A DNA stretch of 64,000 bases, from the NCBI RefSeq assembly GCF_024166365.1, contig NC_064825.1:103244480-103308479 (forward strand). The letters are read 5' to 3'. Made by a program: the position numbers and the translations under genes. Position 1 is the first letter of the stretch, and each line of letters begins with the position of its first letter. Positions 1 to 10,599 of the stretch are shown here, in pieces. Source of the DNA: Elephas maximus indicus. Lineage: Eukaryota > Chordata > Mammalia > Proboscidea > Elephantidae. The notes under the pieces were generated by a model, which worked only from the letters and a program-made list of their open reading frames with translations, did not search any database and was not told the origin of the DNA.

Positions 1-964
1 TCTGTATGGTCTGGTACAGGCAGGGGTCTATGGTTGGGGGTGTGACACCATGAGTTACTGCACTGGGTGACACCAACCCTAGTGATGCCACTGACAGGGT
101 GGATTGAGCACATAAAGCAACAAAAGGGTGGCTGCTCAGTCAGGGACTATGGATGGGACTACTTCTCATAAGGGATCGTGGGTGCCACAAGTCCCGTGAC
201 GGATGCTCAGTGCAAAAAAAGAATACAGAAAGCTTTAATGCAAGGTAGACAGTAGTTACTGCAATAAAAGTAATGCTGGTAAAGGGCTTTCTAAGTCCAG
301 ATGAGAAAGAACTTGGTTTCTAGCTAGGGGCGTAAGGAAAGGCTCACGGAAGAAAGGGTCTGCTCAGCGTCTACTACTCACTCCCCTAAGCCAGTTGGAG
401 TCCCTCCTTGGAACTGAATCTTGAGGTCAATCCTACCCAAACCTTATGATGGGGAAATTCAAGGAGCTGTTACAACCAGCCTATTCCACCCCCTGCCACA
501 GGCATTGATTCAAGAATGAGCATATGACAAAAGTCAGACCAGCCAGGGACAATGAGATCTACCAGGAATCCGAAACTTCCTCCTCTGGTATATTTGAACA
601 TGGAAGCATGTAATCTGGGATACTACTGGCAGCCATCTTGCAGGAGCAAAGGGAGTGCCTTCTGAGAATGAAGATCTCCTGAGGAAGTGAGCTGGGAAGG
701 GAGGGGAGTGGAGAAAGAGACAGACAGAGAGAAAGAAATTGGGCCCTGGACACCTGATTTTGGGAAAATACAGAGGGCAACAGTGAACAGCTCTATTCGA
801 TGGGAACATTGGAGCAAGGGTGCTAGTACTGGAAAGGTAGTTTAAAAAGAGACCATTGAGAGTCTTGAATGGGGGCTTTTTTCTATAGGCAATAGGAAGC
901 TATTGAAAATCTTTAACTACTGCAATATGTGCAGAGTTGTGAATAAAATAATTGGCAACATGTG
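1..964. other. Unassigned region with LTR-like signals
   Basis: No gene is supported here. On the minus strand, positions 239-234 read ATTAAA, followed downstream by a T-rich stretch and a GC-richer segment, which resembles the polyadenylation region of a retroviral LTR. Positions 540-960 look like old interspersed repeat sequence of a kind I cannot name. The short open frames around 534-817 are on a purine-rich complement and show no codon bias or domain. I cannot decide whether the left part is an LTR fragment or unique sequence. Confidence 0.3.
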
Positions 965-1382
965 TGTGATGGTTAACTTTATATGCCAACTTAGCTAGGC
1001 TATGGTGCCCAGTTGTTAGGTCAAACGCTAGTCTAGATATTGTTGTAAGGTATTTTGTAGATGTGATTAATGTTTACAATGAGTTGACTCTAATTAAAGA
1101 TTACCCTCCATAGTGTGGGTGAGCCTTATCCAATCAGTTGAAGGCCTTCAGATCAAAAACTGAGGTTTCAGAGAAGGAATTCTGCCTCAAGATTGTAACA
1201 TAGAAATCCTGCCAAACTTTCCAGCCTTCTAGCTGTCCTACAGATTTTGGAGTTGCCAGTCCCCACAATCACATGAATCAATTCCTTAAATCTGTCTCTT
1301 TTCATAGGATATATACAAACACGTATCCATATATATATAGCCCATTGATTCTTTTTCTCTGGAGAACCCTGACTAATACTGT
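965..1382 (+). mobile_element. Solo LTR, MLT2-like (ERVL)
   Basis: The sequence begins TGTGATGGTTAACTTTAT and ends CTGGAGAACCCTGACTAATAC, the recognised ends of mammalian MLT2-type ERVL LTRs. The middle matches that family throughout (TAGCTAGGCTATGGTGCCCAG, CCAATCAGTTGAAGGCC, CCCCACAATCACATGA). No internal retroviral sequence adjoins it, so it is a solo LTR. A second, more disrupted LTR of the same kind lies on the minus strand near 34.3-34.8 kb. Confidence 0.85.
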
Positions 1383-1645
1383 GTGCAAATTGGATTGGAA
1401 TAGAGAGACACAGGAGCTGGGGGGACCACTGGGAGACCATTACAATAAACCAGTGGGGGATAGTGAAGAACTGAACTGGGGCAACTGCAGTGGGGCTGGA
1501 AAGAGGAGAAAGATGTGGAAAACTAAGAGCTACAGATTCAAGATTTTAGAGTAAATGCTGTCATTTACTAAGGCTTCTTGAAGGAAGGAAAGAGGGTGCC
1601 TACACCCAAGCCAAGGCTAGAAGAGCTTGAATGACTCCTCTTTGT

Positions 1646-1925
1646 TGTTATTTGTTACTGAATTAAGTCTGACTCAAGGCAACCTTAAGTCTAACAGAAT
1701 GAGACATTTTCTGGTCCTGCGCCATCTTCAGGATTATTGGTATGTTAGAGCCCATTATTGTGCCTATTTTTGACATAATTCATCTCATTGAGGGTTTCCC
1801 TCATTTCCTCCCACCTTCTACTTTATCAAATATGATGTCCTTTTATAGTGATTGGTATTTCCTGATGATGTGTCCAAAATAAGTGACTCGAAGTCTTGCC
1901 ATCATTACCGCAAAAGATGGATATA
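1646..1925 (-). mobile_element. RTE (BovB-type) LINE 3' end fragment
   Basis: On the minus strand this reads as the 3' terminal part of the RTE LINE that recurs across the window: the segment encoding the RT C-terminus followed by the short 3' tail next to GAGTC..GACTC. Shared blocks with better copies include CTCATTGAGGGT and CTTGCCATCAT in plus-strand orientation. It is 5' truncated and has diverged more than the copies at 8.6 and 44.8 kb. Confidence 0.75.
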
Positions 1926-2694
1926 AAAGATTAGACAACACATTAAAAAACAATTTTTTTCTTTAGGTATGTTAAGTTACAATGCAAAGGGATCTTGGTG
2001 AAAATTTACAACATTGTGAAACAGTCTGCGGTGTTGACTCCGGAGCCATTCATTAGTAAACCTCAGGAGCTATTTTGAAAGGGATGGATTGCCCAGAGGA
2101 CATAAAACATATATTGAGACTAACTTTTTCTCCAACAAGCTGTGAGACTGTGTAAATCACTTACCCTTTCTCAGGTGCAATTTCCTCAACTGTGAAAAAG
2201 GGGAAAATGAAGCTTCTTTCGGAGTTATGCTCCTTACCCCATGAACCCGTAGGAAAACTCCTTGCCAGCTCCTGGTAAATAAAAGACACTTCGTAAATAT
2301 GTTTCAAACCTCCCTCCTTTCCTTTCACCCTTCCCTTCTTTTCTAAGTATGGTTTGTATTTGCAGAGTGGCTTTCCATGGGTATTATTGGTGTTGCTGCA
2401 GCTGCTCATGCGTTTCATACAGCTTTTACCGCCAAGTTGGTCCCCTAGGTCCTAGCACCGTCTGCATTACAGAATCGGGATGACCCTTCTTCCACGTCCT
2501 GTGTTCTCTAATGAAGGGAATAACTAATACGCAGTATTTCATGATGATGACTTGTTCAAGGAGCTAAGAGCTATCCCTGACTTATAGTAGCCGGAGAAGA
2601 GTGGTGCTCCTCAGCCAGAGGACTGTGGGTGTGGCAAGCACTGTGATTGACATGTCTAGAGCAGGAGGATAATGTGGATGGCTAAAAACCAAGG
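1926..2694. other. No gene recognised
   Basis: Mixed sequence without a recognised element or reading frame. The 85-residue minus-strand frame at 2161-2418 has no recognisable domain and is probably chance. Nothing else stands out. Confidence 0.5.
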
Positions 2695-2696
2695 AA

Positions 2697-2889
2697 GGAG
2701 CCCTGGTCGGGCGGTGGTTAGGCGCTAAGCTGCTACCAAAAGATCGGATGTTTGAATCTACTTTTCAGGAGAAAGATGTGTCAGTCTGCTTCCGTAAAGA
2801 TTATAGCCTTAGAAACCCTATGGAGCAGCTCTACCCTGTCCTATCTGGTTGCTATGAGTTGGAATCAACTCGATAACAATCGGTTTAAT
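2697..2889 (+). mobile_element. AfroSINE
   Basis: Full-length tRNA-derived SINE. It has the head GGAGCCCTGGTCGGGCGGTG, a box B-like TTTGAATCTA, the body block GTAAAGATTATAGCC and the RTE-like tail TGAGTTGGAATCAACTCG. Such SINEs are transcribed by RNA polymerase III and mobilised by a LINE with the same 3' end, here RTE. Confidence 0.92.
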
Positions 2890-3025
2890 ATGCAGGGGAA
2901 AGTGATGGGGGCCATAGAGGAAGGATAGATGAAGTACTATGGCTGGAGGAGAGCCACTGTTGTGGATTCAGTGTCATAGATCTGTCATCAGCTCCTCATT
3001 TCCCCCCACTACCATTTATTGAAAA

Positions 3026-3222
3026 GGAGCCCTGCTGGCACAGTGGTTAAGTGCTAAGCTGCTAACTGAAAGGTTGAATATTCGAATCTACCAGTCACTC
3101 TGTGGGAAAAAAGACCTGGCGATTTTCTTCTGTAAAGATTATAGCCTTGGAAGCCCTGTGGGGCAGTTCTACTCTGTCTATAGGGTTGCTAGGGGTTGGA
3201 ATAGACTCCAGGACAATGGGGT
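3026..3222 (+). mobile_element. AfroSINE
   Basis: Head GGAGCCCTGCTGGCACAGTG, body GTAAAGATTATAGCC and a degraded tail (GTTGGAATAGACTC). It lies 140 bp from the previous copy in the same orientation. Confidence 0.9.
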
Positions 3223-3475
3223 GCTATTTATTGAACAGTTACTATGTGCTATGTGCTAAGTACTTCATGTATACCATTTCATTCAATTCTTTCGTTAACC
3301 CTATGAAGTAAGTAAAGCATTATTATTATGCCCATTTGACAGATGAAGAAACTGAAGCTTAGGTCACTTGCCCAAGTCACAAGACAGCTAGTAATCAATA
3401 GGACAGTGATTTGAACCCAGGCCTTACTGACTCCAGGCACAGTCTTAACCACTGTCCCATATTACCTGTGCTGAG
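3223..3475 (-). repeat. MIR-type SINE
   Basis: The plus strand reads as a reversed MIR: an AACAGTTACTATGTGCTA block, then CCATTTGACAGATGAAGAAACTGAAGC, CACTTGCCCAAGTCAC and TTTGAACCCAGGC. These are the core blocks of the ancient mammalian tRNA-derived MIR family. Confidence 0.85.
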
Positions 3476-3844
3476 ATTTCCTGGGAAGTGCTCTCTTTTC
3501 TTTTATAGGCAGATGATTTATATCACCTGTCCAGAATAGAATGAAGTGAAAAAGGAAAGTTGGGAATGACTGTCCCTCGAAGATTACACAAGTCTTTGAT
3601 TTCTCCCCTGGGAGCCACACTGCCCGTCAGCTAGAAGATGCTGGAAGAAATTAGATTGCTCCAGGGTGTTCACATGTATGCAATTTGTTATTTCTAAAGT
3701 TTTCTTGGATAAGGCTTAAAGAGACTTCTATACTGCATTATGTTTCTTACAATGCATGAGAACAGAAGAGCATCTGCTTAGCATTTGTGACAAGTACCTG
3801 GCTCACTTTGATTAAAAGAATAAAATAAAACATAGTAAAAACAT
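3476..3844. other. No gene recognised
   Basis: AT-rich intergenic sequence with no recognised repeat, RNA gene or reading frame. Confidence 0.5.
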
Positions 3845-5009
3845 AGATGGATCTTAGATGAAAGCACAGAATACCAGAAAGATGTTTACCTGTGTTTTAT
3901 TGACTATTCAAAGGCATTTGACTGTGTGGATCATAACAAATTTTAGATAACACTGTGAAGAATGGGAATTCCAGAACACTAAATTGTGCTCATGTGGAAC
4001 CTGCACATAGACCAAGAAGCAGTCAGTGAAACAGAAAAAGAGGTACTGCCCAGTTTAAAGTCAGGAAAGGTGTGCATCAGGGTTGTATCGTTTCACTATA
4101 CTTATTCAATTTATATGCTGAGCAAATGATGCGAGAAGCTGGACTGTACAAAGAAGAACGGGGCATCAGGATTGGTGGAGGACCCATTAACAACTTGTGA
4201 TATGCAGATGGTACAATCTTGCTTGCTGAAAGTGAAGAAGACTTGAAGCACTTACTGATAAAGGTGAAAGACTACTGCCTTACTGATAAAAGTGAAAGAC
4301 TGCCTTCAGTATACATTACACCTCAACATAAAACAAAAATCGTCACAACTAGACCAAAGAGCAACATTATGATAAATGGAGAAAAGATTGAAGTTGTCAA
4401 ATATTTCATTTTACTTGGATCCATAGTCAATGCCCATGGAAGCAGCAGTCAAGAAACCAAACAATGTATTGCGTTGGGCAAATCTGCTGCAAAAGACCTC
4501 TTTAAAGGGGTCAAAAGCAAAGATGTCATTTTGAGGCCTAAAGTGCACCTAATCCAAGCCATGATATTTTCAATCTCCTAATATGCATGTGGAAGCTGGA
4601 CAATGAATAAGGGAGACAGAAGAAGAATTGATTTCTTTGAATTATGATGTTGGTGAAGAATATTGAATATACCATGGACTGCCAGAAGAACAAACAAGTT
4701 AGTCTTGGATGAAGTACAGCTAGAATGCTCCTTAGAAGCAAAGATAGAGAGACTTCATCTCACATACTTTAGACAAGTTATCAGGAGGGACCAGTCCCTG
4801 GAGAACATCATGCCTGGTAAAATAGAGGGTCAGTGAAAAAGAGGAAGACCTTCAGTAAAATGGACTGACACAGTGGCTGCAACAATGGGCTCAAACAGCA
4901 ATGATTATGAGGATGGCACAGGACCTGGCAGTGTTTCATTTTGTTGTACGTAGGGTCACCATGAGTCGGAACTGACTTGATGGCACCTAATGAGAAACAA
5001 CAACAATAG
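3845..5009 (+). mobile_element. RTE (BovB-type) LINE, 5' truncated
   Basis: Covers the reverse-transcriptase half and 3' end of an RTE LINE. A block encoding VYLCFIDYSKAFDCVDHNKF-like sequence (3882-3945) is the RT domain, followed by the catalytic-motif region at 4198-4215, where the YADD box is mutated to a stop plus YADG. A 120-residue open remnant (4219-4581) keeps MINGEKIEVVKYFILLGSIV, typical of RTE RT C-terminal regions. The 3' end reads GAGTCGGAACTGACTTGATGGCACCTAATGAG plus CAACAACAA. Stops and frameshifts make it inactive. Confidence 0.88.
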
Positions 5010-5192
5010 CTAGGATATAAATCTTCAAATGTTCCATTTCGTTTTGGATGACTTCCAGTGTTCCTTGATTCATACTTCATACATTCCATGTTCCAATTAC
5101 TAATGGATGTTTGCAGCTGTTACTTCTCATTTTGAGTTGTGCTGCTAAAGACTTCTTTTAAATCTTAAAAGCAAAGATGTCACTTTGATAAC
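5010..5192. mobile_element. Left part of a 5'-inverted RTE LINE
   Basis: Two RTE pieces meet here in opposite orientation. Positions 5010-5145 match, on the minus strand, the start of the RTE endonuclease region (CTGCAAACATCCATTAGTAATTGG). Positions 5146-5192 match, on the plus strand, the RT C-terminal region (AGCAAAGATGTCACTTTGAT). The plus-strand piece stops at the provirus boundary and resumes at 13185. This is the pattern left by twin priming during LINE insertion, although two separate insertions cannot be excluded. Confidence 0.65.
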
Positions 5193-5747
5193 TGTCTTAG
5201 GCTGGGATCTTTGGAGAAGAAAACCAGTGAAGTGTGTGGAAAGAAAGAGAGAGAGAGATTTATCTCAATAAAATGGCTTACGCTGTTGTAGAGGCTGGCA
5301 AGTCACAAAGTCTTTGCGTCAGCATTGGCTGGAGGCTTCTCCTGACTCACATGGCTGCAGTGGGTGATGAACCCAGAATCGGCAGATCAGATGGCAAGCT
5401 GTTGGCTCATAGGACTGTGGACGCTGGCAAATCCCAGTGTTGGCAGATCAGGTGACAGGCTGCTGACACAAGTCCCAAGAACTGGAGGTCAGATGATGAT
5501 GAGCCTGGAAACAGGGTCCTGAGCTAGCAAGCAAACTACCAGAATGTCCATTTATATATTGGGGGCAGGCCACATCCCCAGGGAAACTCCTCTTACAACT
5601 GATTGGCTGATCGCATCAGATCACATCACGGAGGTGATAACATTATATGAGAAAATGGAGGATAATTACATCAGATCTCAGAATGGAGGATAATTACATA
5701 ATACTGAGAATCATGACCTAGCTAAGTTGACACATAACACTATCACA
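5193..5747 (-). mobile_element. 3' LTR of ERVL-type provirus
   Basis: Related along its length to the right-hand LTR (12112-13184). Shared blocks include TCTTAGGCTG, GGCTGGAGGCTT, CCAAGAACTGGAGGTCAGATGATG and GCCTAGCcaAGtTGACACATAA-like sequence. Read on the minus strand it begins TGTGATAG and ends CCTAAGACA, so it has TG...CA termini. Because the internal region reads right to left, this is the 3' LTR. The copies differ by many substitutions and small indels, so the insertion is old. Confidence 0.85.
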
Positions 5748-6258
5748 GACTACCGCTTGTCAACTTGATACCTGTACATATCTCCTTAAACCATGAATAA
5801 TCTCTAAAGACAATTATAAAGTCATACTTGTGCCTAACATGACACAACTAGCGAACAAACATGATATGTACAAATGAAAACCCGTTAGCCCCATTTACAT
5901 CTTGTATTTTATAAGTGATAGTTTATAAGGGAGGGAAGAAAGCAAAAATATTTGCTGTCTATCTATCCATACATACATGTATAATAAAACAAGAAAGAAA
6001 TATTCATAATAATTACAGTCTTTGTTTCTGCAACTGGTCTAGTGGTATAACTGGTATTTAGAACTACCTTCATCCACCACCCATTCTGTATTCCCTTTAC
6101 CCTCACCAAGTACCTCAGCTGGTCGTGGTTTTTTGTCTGGTGGTTGACCCAAACATTCATTCCTGAAGGGTCTGAGCCTTTAGGAGTCGTGTTTGAATTG
6201 GATTGATGTAGTTTTCCATTGACTTTAATCACAGAGCATGGTAGTAGTAAGAGTCACC

Positions 6259-6612
6259 CTAAGGTATCTCATGTATTCCAGACATATCCTTCTTTGCCTC
6301 CGTTATGTAATTCAATCCAATTTTCCCTTGGTAATCAAGATCGATCACACCACCCAATATGGTAACTCCCTTCTTTGCCTGTTGATCCAGAGGCATAAGG
6401 AGCCCAAAGTGGATGGGTGGCATTCTTTACTTCCAGTTCAATGGAATCAGTGTCGTGTTTCCAGGTGGGGACATAACTCCCTTTGGAACTAAGACCTCTA
6501 GACCTGCGGAGCATAGGATCGTGGAGGCAGGAAGCAAAAATTTTGCGAGTGGTTCACTAGGGGTGATAGTGAGTGGTGCCATTCCCATTTCCACCCCTTG
6601 GTTCCTGGACCC
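6259..6612 (-). pseudogene. ERVL dUTPase-like remnant
   Basis: Reading minus strand from 6612 gives 118 codons in one frame, with one internal stop at 6429-6427 and a terminal stop at 6261-6259. A block with GGVIDLDYQGKIG (6354-6316) matches the conserved dUTPase motif around the catalytic Asp-Tyr segment. An upstream AGLEVLVPKG segment fits the N-terminal substrate loop. dUTPases hydrolyse dUTP to dUMP. In ERVL elements this domain lies downstream of integrase, as here. The stop codon and changed residues make it a pseudogene. Confidence 0.75.
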
Positions 6613-6699
6613 ATGAGTCCTGCCTATCAGAGAAACAGCACCCTGGTTTAGAGCATATATAGCCTCCTGGAGAACATGGCCCCAACTCTGCAGAGTGTT

Positions 6700-7170
6700 G
6701 CTACCTAGCTGGCACCATAATTGTGTCTTAGAAGGCCATTACATTGTTCTATTAAACCAGCTCCTTCAGGATGCTGGGGAACATGGTAAGACCAGTGAAT
6801 TCCATGAGCGTGGGTCTATTGCTGCACTTCATTTGCATGAAGTGAGTTCCTTGATCTGAGGCAATGCTGTGTGGGATACCATGATGGTGGATAAAGCATT
6901 CTGTGAGTCCATGGGTGGTAGTTTTGGCAGAAAAATTACGTGCAGGGAAGGCAAATCCATATCCAGAGTGTCTATCCCAGTGAGGATGAAACACTGTCCT
7001 TTCCATAATGGAAGCAGTCCAATGTAATCAACCTGCCACCAGGTTGCTGGTTGATCACCTTGAGGAATGGTGTCATATCAGGGACTCAGTGTTGGTCTCT
7101 GTTGCTGGCAGATTGGGCACTTAGCAGTGGCTATAGCCAAGTCAGTCTTGGTGAATGGAAGTCCACGCTG
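6700..7170 (-). pseudogene. ERVL integrase core remnant
   Basis: The minus strand carries a DDE-type integrase core. The open piece at 7006-6752 holds HSGYGFAFPARN followed by HHGIPHSIASDQGTHF, whose Asp-Gln-Gly is the second catalytic position of retroviral integrases. The stretch holding the third acidic residue (HPEGAGLIEQCN, near 6780-6740) is in a different frame, so at least one frameshift lies between. Integrase would join viral DNA to the genome; this copy cannot. Confidence 0.82.
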
Positions 7171-8311
7171 CTAAGCCCATGCATAACCTCTATCCCTGCC
7201 ACCATGGCCATTTTGTTCATGAGCCCTTTGGGCAATGACAGGAGTGGCTGGGGAAAGATGAAGACTAGTTTCCACAGAACGCATCATCCTATGCACTAGA
7301 TTGTTAAAGTCCTTTTCTGCCAAGGTCACCCTTTGGTGAGCATTCACATGAGACAGAAATATCTTCACTTCTTTGGCCCATTCAGAGAGTTCTATCTGCC
7401 TACCTCTTCTCCATATCTCCTTGTCACCAATTTCCTAATCATGTTCCTTCCAAGTTCCTGACCATCCAGCCAAATCATTGGCCATGGCCTATGTATCAGC
7501 ATACAATTGCACATCTGGCTATTTCTCCTTCCAAGAAAAATGAATAACCAGGTGCATTGCTTGAAGTTCTACCCATTAGGAGGATTTTCCTTCACCACCG
7601 TCCCTCAGGGAGGTCCCGGAAAGGGACTGCGTTGCTGCTGATGTCCACTTTGAGTGGTGCCTGCATATCATGCAGAACCATCTGTAAACCAGGGAGAAGT
7701 TTTCTCTTCCCCAGTCAGCTGACCATAAGGAACTCCCCATGAAGCCATAGGTGAAGACTGGGAGGGGGAAGGTAATGTGACAGGAGTGGAGACCATGGGC
7801 ATTTGAGCCACTTCCTCGTGCTACTTACTTGTGACTTCAGGTTCTGCTTGAGCCTGATCTCGTATATATCACTTCCATTTAATGATGGAGTGCTGCTGTG
7901 CGTGTCTGACTTTATGACTCTGTGGGTCATACCACACCCAGTTCATGATAGGCAGCTCAGGCTTCATGGTGACTTGGTGGTCCATGGTTAGGCGTTCAGT
8001 CTCTACTAAAGCTCGGTAACAAGTTAAAAGTTGTTTCTCAAAAGAAGAATAGTTAACTGCAGAGGAAGGCAGGGCTTTGCTCCAAATTTCTAAGGTTCTA
8101 AGCTGCAATTCACCAACAGGGGCCTGCCAAAGGCTCCAAACAATGTTTCTATCTGCCACTGAAACTTCAAGCAGCATTGGATTAGCTGGATCATATGGCC
8201 TAATTGGCGGAGTGACTTGCACGGCAGCCTGAATGTGTTGCACAGCCTTTTCTTGTTCTGGGCCCCGCTGAAAACTAGCAGCTTTTTCCAGTCACTTTCT
8301 TTTTTTTTCAT
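7171..8311 (-). pseudogene. ERVL RNase H and integrase N-terminal remnant
   Basis: Minus-strand pieces at 8311-8090, 8243-7869 and 7368-7171 together cover the RT connection, RNase H and the start of the integrase zinc-binding region. Visible motifs are LEVSVADRN, FEKQLLTCYRALVETERL and SHVNAHQRVT, then a region with AHEQNGHGGRD. The segments are split over frames and interrupted by stops. RNase H would degrade the RNA strand of the RNA-DNA hybrid. Confidence 0.8.
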
Positions 8312-8565
8312 AATAGGCTAGAGTAGTACACCCAAACGAAGGATATGTTACCTCCAGAATCTGAAGAGCCTCACTAGGCACTGTGCCTCCTTTTTAAGTG
8401 TGGGAGGGGCTAGATACAATAACTTATTCTTTACTTTAGAAGGAGTATCTTGACATACAGCACACCACTGGACCCTTAGGAATTTCACTGAGGTGGAAGG
8501 GCCTGAATTTTTGTTGGATTAATTTCCCACCCTCTGCCACATAAATCATTTGAACAGAACAGGTC

Positions 8566-9510
8566 ATTTAAACAGAATGAGGGGATACTGCGTGGTTTAA
8601 AGTCAGAAAATGGGGTGTATCCTTTCACTGAACTTATTCAATCTGTATGTCAAGCAAATAATCTAAGAAGTTGGACTCTATGAAGAATGGGGGCATCAGG
8701 ATTAGAGAAAGACTAATTAACAACCTGTGTTATGCAGATGACACAACTTTGCTTGCTGAAAGTGAAGAGGACTTGAAACACTTACTGAGGAAGATCAAAG
8801 ATTATAGTCTTCAGTATGGATTACACCTCAATATGAAGAAAACAAAAATCCTCACAACTGGACCAATAAGCAACATCATGATAAATGGAGAAAAGATTGA
8901 AGTAGTCAATGATTTCATTTTACTTGGATCCACAATCAACATCCATGGAAGCAGCAGTTAAGAAATCAAAAGATGCATTGCATTGGACAAATATGCTGCA
9001 AAAGACCTCTTTAAAGTTTTGAAAAGCAAGAATGTCACCTTGACGACTAAGGTGCACCCGACCCAAGCCATGGTGTTTTTTATCTCCTCATACGTGTGCA
9101 AAAGCTGGACAATGAATAAGGAAGGCAGAAGAAGAATCGATGCCTTTGAATTATGGTGTTGGTGAGGAATGTTGAACATACCATAGACTGCCAAAGGAAC
9201 AAGCCAATCTGTCTTGGAAGAAGTACAGCCAAAATGCTCCTTAGAAGCAAGGCTTGCAAGACATACTTTGGACGTGTTATCAGGAGGGATCAGTCCCTGG
9301 AGAAGGAGATCATGCTTAGTAAAGCAGAGGGTCAGTGAAAAAGAGGAAGACTCTCAACAAGATGGATTGACACAGTGGCTGCAATGATGGGCTCAAGCAT
9401 TACAATGATTGTGAAGATGGTGCAGGACAGGGCGGTGTTTCGTTCTGTTGTACAATGGGGTTGCTATGAGTCGGAATCAACTCAACAGCACATAACAACA
9501 ACAAACACAA
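8566..9510 (+). mobile_element. RTE LINE inserted in the provirus pol region
   Basis: A 5'-truncated RTE in the opposite orientation to the provirus. An open stretch at 8671-8961 keeps the RT catalytic block NLCYADDTTLLAES and MINGEKIEVVNDFILLGSTI. The 3' end reads GAGTCGGAATCAACTCAACAGCACATAACAACAACAA (9469-9505). Provirus RT sequence resumes at about 9512 and RNase H-side sequence lies left of 8566, so this copy landed after the provirus. It is better preserved than the copy at 3.8 kb, but the frame closes at 8961 with TAA. Confidence 0.88.
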
Positions 9511-9511
9511 A

Positions 9512-10090
9512 AATATCTTACCAATAAGTTGAGTCATTGATACTTCTTCCTTACTTAATCCAATCAGCATAATGTTATCAATGTAATGAACCAGTGTGAC
9601 GTCTTGTGGAAGGGAAAAGTGATCAAGGTCCTTAGGGACTAAATTATAACATAGGGCTGGAGACTTTATATTTCTTTGGGGTTGGACAGTGAAAGTGTAT
9701 TGCTGGCCTTGCCAGCTTAAGGTACACTGCTTATGGTGATTCTTTGAAAATGGAATCGAAAAGAACGCATTGGCCAGATCAATAGCTGCATACCAGGTGC
9801 CAGGAGATATATTAATTTGCTCATGCAATGAAATCATATCTGGACAGCAGCTGCAATTGGAGTCACCACCTGGTTAAGTTTATGATAATCCACAGTCATT
9901 CTCCAAGGTCCATCTATTTTTTCACAGGCCAAATAGGCAAGTTGAATGGGGATGTGGTGGGAATCACCATCCCTGCATCCCTCAAGTCCTTGTGGCAGCA
10001 GTAATCTCTGCAATTCCTCCAGAAATACCGTATTGCTTTTGGTTTACTATTTTCCCAGATAGAGGCAATTCTAATGGCTTCCACTTGGCT
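9512..10090 (-). pseudogene. ERVL reverse transcriptase remnant
   Basis: The minus strand encodes fingers and palm pieces: a WRMTVDYHKLNQVV segment near 9920-9870, then a frame starting at 9837 with GTWYAAIDLANAFFSIPF, the catalytic motif A region. The motif C box reads YIDN at 9585-9574 in place of YIDD, removing a metal-binding aspartate. The C-terminal side is cut by the RTE insertion and resumes left of 8566. The open frame from 9837 runs on into RTE sequence and should not be read as one protein. Confidence 0.85.
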
Positions 10091-10239
10091 TCTCCTTCCA
10101 TAATGGCCCTATTCCATGTGTCAGGAATCCAACGTGGGAGTTCTGCCAGCTGCTGAGAAAGTCTGTTCCAATTATGTGTTCTGAAACTGGAGAAGTCATT
10201 ATAGGATGGGTTTGGGGACCCACTGGCTCCATTAATAAT

Positions 10240-10400
10240 TTGACATCCATATGCCCCTACTCTGACTGGTGTGCCACAGTGACATTTTGGGTTTCCTGGA
10301 ATTAGTGTCAGTTCAAAGGCAGTGTCCAGTAATCTCTGAAAAGGCTAATTATTTTATTGTTGTGGGTCTGTAAACTGGCTGAAGTCAGGGAATCGATTGA
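10240..10400 (-). pseudogene. ERVL aspartic protease remnant
   Basis: The minus strand reads QRLLDTAFELTLIPGNPK. This corresponds to the retroviral protease active-site loop LLDTG-x-x-LT, with the glycine of DTG replaced by Ala (codons at 10326-10318). The residue change is expected to abolish activity. The position between gag-side sequence and RT is as expected for an ERVL. Confidence 0.65.
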
Positions 10401-10599
10401 GGAGCTGTGATTATTCTGGTGATTCAAGTTAGACTGCCATTCTGTTCACCTAGAATTCTTCTGCTTGTATGGATAAGTAAATAGTAGGTTTCCTTTCTAT
10501 TTTACTCCTAAAACCCACCTAGGGACACACAAATCAGTCTATTCTCATTACTGCTTTGACTCTGCTGTCTGTTAAGTAACCACACCCACTTTGTTTTTA

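Noticed and set aside
8566..9510. RTE reverse transcriptase with intact YADD as an active gene
   Set aside because: The copy is 5' truncated, has a stop at 8959-8961 and later frameshifts, and lacks the endonuclease.
9400..9837. A 145-residue minus-strand frame as one retroviral protein
   Set aside because: Its N-terminal part is ERVL RT and the C-terminal part is reversed RTE sequence from a later insertion, so the fusion is accidental.
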